Origin: an uncultured Chlorobiaceae bacterium
GTDB taxonomy: Bacteria > Bacteroidota > Chlorobiia > Chlorobiales > Chlorobiaceae
Reading direction: 5' to 3'
Length of the DNA stretch: 52,354 nt
Assembly: GCA_903866255.1 (NCBI GenBank)
Contig: CAIPMW010000030.1
Location: forward strand, 1 to 52,354
Part shown: piece by piece, positions 1-7,339 of the stretch
Layout of the letters: each line of letters begins with the position of its first letter
Numbering within the stretch: position 1 is the first letter of the stretch
Notes under the pieces: model-generated
Told to the model about the DNA's origin: nothing
Seen by the model: the letters and a program-made list of their open reading frames with translations, nothing else
Database searches by the model: none
Translations under genes and position numbers: made by a program

Positions 1-8
1 AGCTTATA

Positions 9-79
9 CCTGGGAATGCCGAGTTCCTGCTCTTCTTTTTATAATTTCTTCTGCCGAGCTGGAGCTCGGCGTTCCCAGG
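9..79. repeat. nested palindromic repeat at left edge
   Basis: Outer arms CCTGGGAATGCCGAG (9-23) and CTCGGCGTTCCCAGG (65-79) are reverse complements apart from one position. A perfect inner palindrome, GCCGAGCT-GG-AGCTCGGC, lies at 53-70. Short repeats of this kind, with GCCGAGCT and GGGAACGCC cores, are familiar to me as dispersed intergenic elements in many bacterial genomes, sometimes linked to REP-associated transposases; that link is recollection and is not shown here. It lies downstream of the hsd operon and could act as a transcript end. Confidence 0.6.
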
Positions 80-132
80 TGCAGGATCACAACAACTATG
101 TCGTCCCCCGAGGGGCCTGGGGCAAGTTGATG

Positions 133-915
133 CTACGCCGCAAATTTATCTAACATTTCTCGCTGATAGCGTTGATCCCACAGGATAATATCAGCACCCT
201 TACTTTTCAGGGCATCCAAATACTCTCTCTTTATCTCCTTGTCTTCATTATTTACAATAGCCAAACCTTTTAACTCTTTGCAGGAAACCTTCTCTCTGGT
301 TGGCTTTATATCCTCCCACCCGAAGAGAAAATTCGGAACATTAATTTTATTCAGAGAATTAAAAGATTTAATGACAATCTCTTTTTGCTTTCCCGCAATT
401 TGAAAGTCAAAGGTAAATTCAATACCTGTAGAGCCTTTCGCAATAAACTGTGGAGTGCAAATAATGCCTTGTTCATCGAGATAGGCTTTGACATCTTCCT
501 TGAAAAGAGAAGAGACGGTATGTTTTGCCATCATTGCCATGTCCGAAATTTCTGAAATTGCACAAATCAGGTTATGCTTCTTTTGATTGAAATCCTTTTC
601 TGTTCCAATAACCTGAAGTTCATTATCAAGCAATGCTATTCCATAATTCAGTAAAACCATGTCGAGCCACTCCTTGCGTTTCGAAGAACGCAATAGAGGC
701 GCTCCTGCAAGTTCTAAATTAGCTAATGTTACGCCATCATCAGACAAGATGAGCCTGCCATTTTCAAGCTTGGCATAGATCTCAATAGTATCATTAAACA
801 AGCCTGAATACGGGGTGCTTATAGCACTCCATCCTGTATTTTCATCTTTGGTTACAATGGTTTTTTCGTGAAGCCAGTTGTAATATTCTTTGATACTATT
901 CTCTATCCAGCTCAT
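133..915 (-). CDS. DUF1828-domain protein, last visible gene of the hsd operon
   Basis: 260-aa soluble protein. The N-terminal part (about residues 25-110, with the stretches SGLFNDTIEIYAK and LILSDDGVTLANLE) matches what I recall of DUF1828. The C-terminal half (about 140-250, ending in a DIILWDQRYQ segment) fits the DUF1829 type that usually accompanies it. The biochemical role is unknown. The ATG overlaps the stop of the preceding 177-aa gene (ATGA type), so the two are probably translationally coupled, and the pair sits directly behind hsdS. No signal peptide or membrane segment is visible. A defence or toxin-like accessory role is inference from position only. Confidence 0.8.
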   Translation of the reverse strand: MSWIENSIKEYYNWLHEKTIVTKDENTGWSAISTPYSGLFNDTIEIYAKLENGRLILSDDGVTLANLELAGAPLLRSSKRKEWLDMVLLNYGIALLDNELQVIGTEKDFNQKKHNLICAISEISDMAMMAKHTVSSLFKEDVKAYLDEQGIICTPQFIAKGSTGIEFTFDFQIAGKQKEIVIKSFNSLNKINVPNFLFGWEDIKPTREKVSCKELKGLAIVNNEDKEIKREYLDALKSKGADIILWDQRYQREMLDKFAA

Positions 916-1445
916 AGCAGTAATGGATTTATGGTAATGACCGTCTCCAGATTGATTGTCTTTGCAAACACTCTAACGATATCTGCCAAGGTGTTGTTCA
1001 ACTGGGCACCTCTGTTCAACTCTTTAATTTGAAAATCATCATCGGTCAAAGGGATTGCCCAGGCAAGAGATTTATACCCCTGTACATGGTAATGAATGTG
1101 GTGTTCCTTATCTGAAAAAGATTTTCCAACGTAGGGATGAAATTTTTCGGGAACAAATTCTGAAATCCCCTCAGGGTTTTGATGCCCGCTATTGTAATCG
1201 ACACGCAGCAAGCCTGTTTTAGTATCGTTTTCCTGATGGTGAAAACTGACACGAATACTTTTTTTCTGGCTCTGTTTTATTTCCCATAAAAAAGTAAACT
1301 CATCATCTTTTGCTGAAATAATCTCGAAACGTTGGTTAAACGGAAACTGCTGGTCAATCGTCAAACTCTCCAGCAAACCTTCAGGCCCAATAATTTTCTT
1401 GGGCAATTTCAAGAGGTATTCAGCTTGTTCGTTCGATATCTTCAT
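912..1445 (-). CDS. hypothetical protein coupled to the DUF1828 gene
   Basis: 177-aa soluble protein that I cannot assign firmly; it may belong to the DUF6978-type proteins that accompany DUF1828 genes, but this is uncertain. Visible features are a beta-rich middle with basic stretches (KSIRVSFHH), a His-rich segment near residues 114-120 (EHHIHYHVQGY), and an N-terminal helix beginning MKISNEQAEYLLKLP. It starts 10 bp after the hsdS stop and its stop overlaps the next start by 4 bp, so it belongs to the same transcript as the modification genes. A partner role with the DUF1828 protein is inferred from the coupling. Confidence 0.75.
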   Translation of the reverse strand: MKISNEQAEYLLKLPKKIIGPEGLLESLTIDQQFPFNQRFEIISAKDDEFTFLWEIKQSQKKSIRVSFHHQENDTKTGLLRVDYNSGHQNPEGISEFVPEKFHPYVGKSFSDKEHHIHYHVQGYKSLAWAIPLTDDDFQIKELNRGAQLNNTLADIVRVFAKTINLETVITINPLLL

Positions 1446-1455
1446 ATCTGATAAC

Positions 1456-2658
1456 TTAATTTATCACCGTCACTTCTCCGCTCATCAGCTTTGGAAGAAG
1501 GGTGTCACGGAGTTTTTCAAGTGTACGAAGTTGTAAATGGTTCACGTCTTTCTTTTTCCACCATGACTTCACAAGTTCTGAAAATTCAACAACCTTTTCT
1601 TTGGGAGGTAATTTGAACTTGGGCCTTTGCAAGCCGTCTATTGCAAGCATGTTCACAGTTGAGCCATTTGTGGCAGAGATAATTTGCTCTCTAACAGAAG
1701 GTGTCAGAAGGAGGTAATACAGGTACTCTGTAGTGAGATAGCTTTTTTCTTTTAAAATAACCCTGTAAATATGTTGGCTAAACAATCCCTTTTCTCCATA
1801 AAAAGACGGAACAATTGCTGGGCATCCGATTAATTTAAATTCATGTCCTTGCTCAGTGTTTGCAACGATAATCTCTCCATTTCTGACAAGATGACGTTCT
1901 TTGAATGTGTCCCTGTAATACTTAATGCCGACTTCTTTATACCCACCACCTTCATAGATCGAATTCAAATTGTGCATTGGTATGCCAAAACCTGAATCGG
2001 ATAAGCCACTGCCTTTATAGCTAAGCCCTCTCATGACTTCACTATGGCAATCAAGTGTTGTATCTATCCAGCCCTCATGCGCCTCTTCAATAAACCAATG
2101 GCGAAAGAGGGTTTCGGCCATGGATTCAAGGGTTTTGTTCTGGCGATGCAGCAGATCGATTTTGTCGTCGAGACTGCTGAGAACGGCGGCAATAGCTTTT
2201 TGTTCTGGAAGAGGAGGAAGTGTAACATCTATCTTTTTTACCTTTTCACGACTAAGTTCGATTTGACCCGTTGAGCCTTCAGCGTAGCCTTCAATTTCAG
2301 TTTCTCTTTTTCTTAGGTTATAATAAACAAATAGAGGATGTGCTATGTTCCGATTTAATCTCAAAATAGAAATGTGGCTATCTGCAAAAACTTTTCCTGT
2401 TTGTCTAAATATTGCAACACGGCCAGCGGTTCCAACACCAGTTGAATTAATTAGAATGTCATCATTATGAACATTTTTTTCATTCGCGTGTTTTTTCTCT
2501 TTGTCCTGATATTTAATAAGGTCTAAAGAAATAGCCCCCCCCCTTATACACTTTTGATTTATTACAGGGATACCGTTATTCTCAACATATTTTGGCGAAA
2601 TACCTCTGCTTACATATTCTGCAATATCGCCTAATTTGTAGTCACACCATTCACTCAT
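1456..2658 (-). CDS. hsdS: type I restriction-modification specificity subunit HsdS
   Basis: 400 aa, a normal length. It carries two target-recognition domains (about 1-150 and 195-345), each followed by a helical spacer. The first spacer has the typical LPPLPEQKAIAAVLSSLDDKI motif and the second ends LEKLRDTLLPKLMSGE. HsdS pairs with HsdM (and HsdR) and sets the DNA sequence that is methylated or cut. The ATG overlaps the stop of the preceding small ORF (ATGA), and a strong GGGGGGAG ribosome-binding site lies just upstream (complement of 2661-2668). A run of nine G (2535-2543 on the plus strand, as C) at codons 39-42 would truncate the protein near its start if its length changed. Confidence 0.95.
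   Translation of the reverse strand: MSEWCDYKLGDIAEYVSRGISPKYVENNGIPVINQKCIRGGAISLDLIKYQDKEKKHANEKNVHNDDILINSTGVGTAGRVAIFRQTGKVFADSHISILRLNRNIAHPLFVYYNLRKRETEIEGYAEGSTGQIELSREKVKKIDVTLPPLPEQKAIAAVLSSLDDKIDLLHRQNKTLESMAETLFRHWFIEEAHEGWIDTTLDCHSEVMRGLSYKGSGLSDSGFGIPMHNLNSIYEGGGYKEVGIKYYRDTFKERHLVRNGEIIVANTEQGHEFKLIGCPAIVPSFYGEKGLFSQHIYRVILKEKSYLTTEYLYYLLLTPSVREQIISATNGSTVNMLAIDGLQRPKFKLPPKEKVVEFSELVKSWWKKKDVNHLQLRTLEKLRDTLLPKLMSGEVTVIN
2535..2543 (-). repeat. G9 mononucleotide tract inside hsdS
   Basis: Nine consecutive C on the plus strand, read as G9 in hsdS (codons Arg39-Gly-Gly-Ala42). The current length keeps the frame open. Tracts of this length are a known substrate for slipped-strand mispairing in phase-variable genes; variation at this site is inferred, not seen. 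Confidence 0.85.
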
Positions 2659-2909
2659 CGCTCCCCCCTAATTCCGAAATTATTCACCAAGGGTATTTGG
2701 GCAACAGCCTGTTGCCCAAATAGAGAGTTTTCAAATTGGGCAGCAGCTTGCTGCCTAATTGGGGGTTTATCCAATTGCGAAACAGCTTGTTGCGCAATTG
2801 CTGACCGGCCTGATTGTGCAGCAGCTTGCTGCACAATTGCATTCGTCCCGGTCAAGAACCGATGCCACTGGCGCATCAGCTCCAGCTTTCTGCGGAAAAA
2901 CCATTTCAT
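2655..2909 (-). CDS. small ORF made of four 13-residue repeats between hsdM and hsdS
   Basis: 84 codons with ATGA overlaps at both ends (with hsdM and with hsdS), which argues for translation. After a basic N-terminus ([21 protein letters not shown]) come four consecutive 13-residue units, each of the form xxxIxQQA(A/V)(A/S)Qxx, then a short tail. Each unit corresponds to one 39-bp DNA palindrome, so the peptide may be a by-product of DNA or RNA structure that stays in frame to keep coupling. The QQAVAQI phrase recalls a segment of DUF1016/YhcG nucleases, but no catalytic domain is present. Function unknown. Confidence 0.5.
   Translation of the reverse strand: MKWFFRRKLELMRQWHRFLTGTNAIVQQAAAQSGRSAIAQQAVSQLDKPPIRQQAAAQFENSLFGQQAVAQIPLVNNFGIRGER
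2695..2837. repeat. four tandem palindromes with exact 39-bp period
   Basis: Hairpin 1 (2695-2721) has arms ATTTGGGCAACAG/CTGTTGCCCAAAT; hairpin 2 (2734-2760) has AATTGGGCAGCA/TGCTGCCTAATT; hairpin 3 (2772-2800) has CAATTGCGAAACA/TGTTGCGCAATTG; hairpin 4 (2813-2837) has ATTGTGCAGCA/TGCTGCACAAT. Their centres are at 2708, 2747, 2786 and 2825. Units differ in sequence, but the two arms of each unit mostly change together, so the fold is kept. They fill the small ORF between hsdM and hsdS. Confidence 0.85.
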
Positions 2910-4450
2910 ACCTTCACCCTCGCCAGATTCTTCGCAATTGCCTTGTTCAGCTCAGCCTCTTCCACCAACTGCAATTCAAACTCAGCCTTCAGTGCCGCAA
3001 AGCGTTCAGCAAAATCAAAGTCATCTTCTTCTTCAGCGAGGCCAACGTAGCGCCCGGGTGTAAGCACATAATCGAGCTCCTGCACTCGTTCCAACGGCAC
3101 GGAGGCACAAAAGCCTTTGTTATCCTCATACTCACCCTCTCCGGTTCGCCAGTCGTGATAGGTTTCGGCAATGAGATCAATGTCGTCACCCGAAAGTTCA
3201 CGGGTACGGCGGTTGATGAGGTGACCCAGATTACGGGCATCAATAAAGAGAATTTCATTCTTGCGCGGGTGGCCGTTGTTCCGTGCCCGGTTCAGAAACC
3301 AGAGAGCAGCAGGAATCTGGGTGTTCAGAAAAAGCTTGGCGGGCAGGTTGACAACGCAGTCAATCAGGTTGCCATCAGCAATCATGGATTTTCGGATATC
3401 GCCCTCGCCGCTGCTTTTGCTGGTAAGAGCACCTTTGGCAAGCACGACACCGGCAATGCCGTTCGGGGCAAGATGAAAGATGAAGTGCTGTAACCATGCA
3501 AAGTTGGCATTGCCTGCGGGCGGAATGCCGTATTTCCAGCGGCCATCACCACGCAGTTGTTCTCCGCTCCAGTCGCTGTCGTTGAAGGGCGGATTGGCTA
3601 TAACGTAATCAGCTTTGAGGTCTTTATGGGCATCGTTGAGAAAGGAGCCTTCGTTGTTCCATTTCACCTGTGAGCTGTCGATACCGCGAATAGCAAGGTT
3701 GATCTTTGCCAGCCGCCAGGTGGTCTGGTTGCTCTCCTGACCGTAAATTGAGATATCCTTCACTCGGCCCTGATGCTCGGTAATAAATCGTTCTGACTGC
3801 ACAAACATACCGCCAGAACCACAGCAGGGATCCAAAACCCTGCCTTTGTAGGGTTCAAGCATGGAGACAAGCAGTTCAACAATGCTGCGCGGGGTGTAGA
3901 ACTGTCCGCCCTGCTTGCCTTCGGCGAGAGCGAATTCTCCGAGAAAGTATTCAAAAACGTGACCAAGCACATCGCGGCTCCGTGATTTGGCATCACCGAG
4001 GGCGATATTGCTCATGAGGTCAATCAAACCGCCAAGGCTTGCGGGATCGAGGTTCTGGCGTGCATAGACCTTGGGCAAAACACCCTTGAGCATGGGATTT
4101 TCCTTTTCAATAATATCCATCGCCTCATCAACAAGGATACCAATATCCGACTGGCGGGCACTTGTCAGCAAAAATGACCAGCGAGCTTGCTGGGGTACAA
4201 AGAAGATATTTTCTCCTTTGTACTCATCCTTGTCTTCCGGGTCGGCTCCGGCATATTCACCTTCGCCTGCCTGAAGTTTGGTGTACATCTCCTCAAAAGA
4301 GTCAGAGATGTATTTGAGAAACATCAGGCCGAGCACGACATGCTTGTATTCAGCAGCGTCAATGTTTTTGCGCAGCTTGTCGGCGGCTTTCCAGAGCTGT
4401 TTTTCTATGGGCTCTTCTTTGATCTCTTTTACTGACCTGTTTTTTGCCAT
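2906..4450 (-). CDS. hsdM: type I DNA methyltransferase subunit HsdM
   Basis: 514 aa, normal length. The N-terminal helical HsdM_N domain (about 10-150, [16 protein letters not shown]) is followed by an N6-adenine methyltransferase domain with the S-adenosylmethionine motif [10 protein letters not shown] near residue 205 and the catalytic NPPF motif near residue 283. It methylates adenine in the site chosen by HsdS. It is the first gene of the visible minus-strand operon and its stop overlaps the start of the repeat ORF. The hsdR nuclease gene is not in the window: it is absent upstream, and only 132 bp remain downstream of the operon. Confidence 0.97.
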   Translation of the reverse strand: MAKNRSVKEIKEEPIEKQLWKAADKLRKNIDAAEYKHVVLGLMFLKYISDSFEEMYTKLQAGEGEYAGADPEDKDEYKGENIFFVPQQARWSFLLTSARQSDIGILVDEAMDIIEKENPMLKGVLPKVYARQNLDPASLGGLIDLMSNIALGDAKSRSRDVLGHVFEYFLGEFALAEGKQGGQFYTPRSIVELLVSMLEPYKGRVLDPCCGSGGMFVQSERFITEHQGRVKDISIYGQESNQTTWRLAKINLAIRGIDSSQVKWNNEGSFLNDAHKDLKADYVIANPPFNDSDWSGEQLRGDGRWKYGIPPAGNANFAWLQHFIFHLAPNGIAGVVLAKGALTSKSSGEGDIRKSMIADGNLIDCVVNLPAKLFLNTQIPAALWFLNRARNNGHPRKNEILFIDARNLGHLINRRTRELSGDDIDLIAETYHDWRTGEGEYEDNKGFCASVPLERVQELDYVLTPGRYVGLAEEEDDFDFAERFAALKAEFELQLVEEAELNKAIAKNLARVKV

Positions 4451-4569
4451 AGGGAGAAATAATTCCTTTTCTGATCGATGGTTCGTTAGTCAAGAGGAGT
4501 GTGATTCCCGTCGTTTTAAATCAAGGCAAGTTTCGGCTGATGCTGCAAATACCCGGCCATGGAGCTGCA

Positions 4570-4818
4570 TCAGAGTGGTTTGTCAACAGGCAGCATCCCC
4601 TCGAGCAGTGTTTCAGGGGGAATATCCTGCTGGTGAGGCCAGGTGACCGAACCATTTTTGATGCCTGCCTGATTGAAATAGTTGATGTCACGCAGTTCTC
4701 TGAAGACCCCGAAATCAAGATAGGGCTTGACATTAAAGATCCCTTTTCTGCCAGCCACGGTTTCTACGTAGATTTTATAGTCGGGCAGTGGCTTTACTTT
4801 TTTTATATCCCAGTACAT
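4570..4818 (-). CDS. DUF2442 domain protein
   Basis: 82 aa. It shows the DUF2442 pattern: an N-terminal MYWDIKKVKPLPDYKIYVE strand, a central GIFNVKPYLDFGVF segment and a C-terminal VTWPHQQDIPPETLLEG. The family is small and of unknown biochemical role, often found as the partner of a DUF4160 gene in toxin-antitoxin-like pairs. No DUF4160 partner is visible beside it, so it may be an orphan. About 120 bp separate it from hsdM, which is read in the same direction. Confidence 0.85.
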   Translation of the reverse strand: MYWDIKKVKPLPDYKIYVETVAGRKGIFNVKPYLDFGVFRELRDINYFNQAGIKNGSVTWPHQQDIPPETLLEGMLPVDKPL

Positions 4819-5059
4819 AGCATTGTTTTATTAGTCAATTTTTCGATTGCGCCCCCCTTAAACTACCGAAAATTCATCATAAAGAAAAAAGAGTGCCCGG
4901 AGTAATTTTAGCCCGCAGCGGCTTCGTCCCATTATTCGGGAATTTTTGAGCGGCTTATTCAATATTGATAAAAGCAATTTTTTCAGAGTGAAAACAAAGG
5001 TTTGTTACATTGGGGGAGAAGCAATTTTCGGGATGCCATTAATCGATATCTGCCTGACC

Positions 5060-5968
5060 ATGCGAAAAGTTTTTTCAGTTCCGCTCCTGATCGCTCTTTT
5101 TTTTCTGTTTCAGGCGGTAGCACTCCCTGCTGAAAAAAAGAAAATTATTCTGCAGCACGCTGATACCATTGAAGGCGGTGAGGCTGCAAGCGGAAGTTTC
5201 AGAGCTGTTACTGGTCATGTGGTTTTTTTGCATGACACCATGACACTGAAGTGCGACAGAGCTACTGATTACGGGCAGGAGAACAAGATCGTGTTGAAAG
5301 GCAATGTTTATTTTACCGATAATTCGGTTGAAATTTATGGTGACAATGGGGTTTACTCTCCTGACAAGGGAATTGGAGAGTTAAGCGGCAATGTCAGGGG
5401 CAGGATGCTGGATAACTCGCTTTCCGGTAAAGCACGGAGAGCAACGGTCAACAGGGTTACCAATCAAATTATGCTCTACGATGATGTGCTTGTCTGGCAT
5501 GAGCGTCAGCAGATCAGTGGCGACACGATTCTCCTCCATCTCAAGGAGGTTGCTCGAAGCCCGAAGCGCAAAAGTGTTGATGAGGTTGAGGTGAAGGGGA
5601 AGGCCTTTTTTGCCGCACAGGACACGCTTTTTGTTTTGCCTGTAGTTTACGACCAGTTCAGCGGAAAAAGTATGCTCATTCGACTGAACGACAGGTCGAA
5701 AATAACCGGCATAACACTTACCAGCCAGGCAGAAAGTCTCTATCACCTCTATGATGAAAAACGAAAACCATCGGGTATCAACTATTCGAGCGGTGACATG
5801 ATCCGGATGTTTTTCAAGGATGGTGCTCTTGGTCGGGTAACGGTCGTGGGTGGTGTTGAGGGAAAACAGTACCCGGAAAGTTTCCGGGGAGACAAGGGAA
5901 TTAATCTGTCAAACTTTTTCTGGAGAGAGAGGGAAAATCCTTTTAAGCAGCAGAAAAGCCTTCCGTGA
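5060..5968 (+). CDS. OstA/LptA-like exported protein
   Basis: About 302 aa from the chosen ATG, which begins a signal peptide (MRKVFSVPLLIALFFLFQAVALPA). ATG 5033 is an alternative start with a nearby purine run, but it puts extra residues before the signal. The mature part has repeated beta-strand phrases of the OstA/LptA type (ADTIEGGEAASGSFRAVTGHV, KGNVYFTDNSVEIYGDNGVYSPDKG, LSGNVRGRML). Family members move lipopolysaccharide across the periplasm or form part of LptD. Here the role is inferred as LPS transport or a related envelope function. The stop codon lies inside the following terminator. Confidence 0.8.
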   Translation: MRKVFSVPLLIALFFLFQAVALPAEKKKIILQHADTIEGGEAASGSFRAVTGHVVFLHDTMTLKCDRATDYGQENKIVLKGNVYFTDNSVEIYGDNGVYSPDKGIGELSGNVRGRMLDNSLSGKARRATVNRVTNQIMLYDDVLVWHERQQISGDTILLHLKEVARSPKRKSVDEVEVKGKAFFAAQDTLFVLPVVYDQFSGKSMLIRLNDRSKITGITLTSQAESLYHLYDEKRKPSGINYSSGDMIRMFFKDGALGRVTVVGGVEGKQYPESFRGDKGINLSNFFWRERENPFKQQKSLP

Positions 5969-5985
5969 GACGGGAAGGCTTTTCT
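5952..5985. terminator. bidirectional hairpin between ostA-like gene and fmdB
   Basis: Perfect 13-bp arms AGAAAAGCCTTCC (5952-5964) and GGAAGGCTTTTCT (5973-5985) with an 8-nt loop. The A-rich and T-rich arm ends let it act from both sides of this convergent gene pair. The stop codon of the upstream gene (5966-5968) lies in the loop. Confidence 0.8.
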
Positions 5986-6044
5986 GGAAACAGGATCATC
6001 GATAGTCTATTGCATCAGGTTTTGCGCTGCCTGAGAGGCTTGTT

Positions 6045-6302
6045 TCAGGAAGCCATCGGGCAGGAACCACCAGCGCAGGCGCCGGAAGCACAGGGGCTTG
6101 GAGCTGCCGGGGGTTTGCTGCTGTTGTAGTCTGTTTTATAAAACCCGGATCCCTTCAGTACAAATCCTCCCTCGGCTGTTATGACCCGTTCAAAGCTCTC
6201 TTTTTCACATTTCGGGCAGACTGTAAGAGAACTATCGCTCATTTTCTGTACTATTTCAAGTTCATTCCCGCAACTTTTGCATCGATACTGGTAGGTTGGC
6301 AT
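6045..6302 (-). CDS. FmdB-family zinc ribbon protein
   Basis: 85 aa. An N-terminal zinc ribbon has two cysteine pairs (CKSCG at 8-12, CPKCE at about 32-36), followed by the conserved [11 protein letters not shown] segment and a Ser/Ala/Cys/Gly-rich tail ([17 protein letters not shown]). This is the standard FmdB (CxxC_CxxC_SSSS) layout. The family is a putative regulator type with no settled function. It is convergent with the OstA-like gene. Confidence 0.92.
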   Translation of the reverse strand: MPTYQYRCKSCGNELEIVQKMSDSSLTVCPKCEKESFERVITAEGGFVLKGSGFYKTDYNSSKPPAAPSPCASGACAGGSCPMAS

Positions 6303-6440
6303 CTCTATGATTCTCCTTGATTAACCGTGTTCAGACTGCTCTTTGACTTCATCAGTCCATTGTTTAAAAAGTCTATAGCCGAATAATGTGGCCATGTTTT
6401 TGTATATAAATATATTTCCCAACATATAAAAGTTCAGGCA

Positions 6441-7220
6441 GTGATCGTTAAAACCCGTGCGGTGATCTTGCGCGAAACCAGGTACCGCGACCAGTCGAAG
6501 ATTTGCTTACTCTACACTCGTGAATTTGGCAAAATGTCGGTTATCGTCAAGGGAGCTCGCAATCCAAAAAACAGACTATCATCGCTTTTCAGCCCGGGGA
6601 ATGTTGTCGACATCGTACTCTATAAACGAGATGGCAGAGAGATTCAGCTCGTCAGTGATGGAAACCTTGTTTTAAATCCAATGGTTCCCGCTTCGGATCT
6701 GGAGCGATTTGCTATTCTCTACCGAATCATTGACCTGGTAAAGCAGACAACCGATGGAGATGAAAAAAACTTGCCGCTTTTCACGCTGTTGGCAGGAACT
6801 CTGGAACAGCTTTACCGTCCCGATACTAATTTTCGGAAGCTTTATGCCTGGTTCCTGTTGCGGTTTGTCTCTGTGCTTGGCTATCAGCCCTCTCTCAAGA
6901 GATGTGTTTTCAGTGGGGAGGAGCTTGTTCCCGCAGTCAGCGCAATGAAGCTCAGAGAACTCTATTTTGTGATGAACCCAGGCGGACTCGCACTGCCAGC
7001 AGCATCTGGCGCGGGCTTTGGCAGAAAACGGCTTATCACGGTGCCTCTCGCCATGCAGCTTGGAGCCATGGCGGCCACACCAGTTTCGGCGCTTGATTCC
7101 ATTCATGCTGATGCTGCTGATATTGAGATGCTTTGCGATTTGTTGCAGGAATACTGTGGTGTGCATTTGGGTCATGTCAGGTCACGCAAGAGTATGGTCA
7201 TTGTCTCACAAATACTGTAA
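6441..7220 (+). CDS. recO: DNA repair protein RecO
   Basis: 259 aa, normal for RecO. The N-terminal OB-fold opens with MIVKTRAVILRETRYRDQSKICLLYT and continues with GKMSVIVKGARNPKNRLSSLFSPG, followed by the helical C-terminal domain. RecO binds single-stranded DNA and SSB and, with RecR, loads RecA in gap repair. The start is a GTG at 6441; no closer ATG fits the family N-terminus. It stands alone, read toward hemL. Confidence 0.95.
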   Translation: MIVKTRAVILRETRYRDQSKICLLYTREFGKMSVIVKGARNPKNRLSSLFSPGNVVDIVLYKRDGREIQLVSDGNLVLNPMVPASDLERFAILYRIIDLVKQTTDGDEKNLPLFTLLAGTLEQLYRPDTNFRKLYAWFLLRFVSVLGYQPSLKRCVFSGEELVPAVSAMKLRELYFVMNPGGLALPAASGAGFGRKRLITVPLAMQLGAMAATPVSALDSIHADAADIEMLCDLLQEYCGVHLGHVRSRKSMVIVSQIL

Positions 7221-7339
7221 AAACATCGCGGCAGCTCTTTTTTTGGAGTTTTATATCTTCTGGACTATTTATATCTTGACCGGACATTTTATTTGTTTTT
7301 ATGACCTCTGGTCTTCAATCCTAAACTGCATTTTCCGAC

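Noticed and set aside
103-125. C5/G4 short inverted repeat after the left-edge palindrome
   Set aside because: Too short to separate from chance and no T-run follows.
2695-2837. CRISPR array
   Set aside because: Units are 39 bp palindromes without constant repeats and unique spacers, and no cas gene is nearby.
2759-3493. Long plus-strand open frame across the palindromes and hsdM
   Set aside because: It is the complement of hsdM and the repeat ORF; it has no ribosome-binding site and its residues show no domain.
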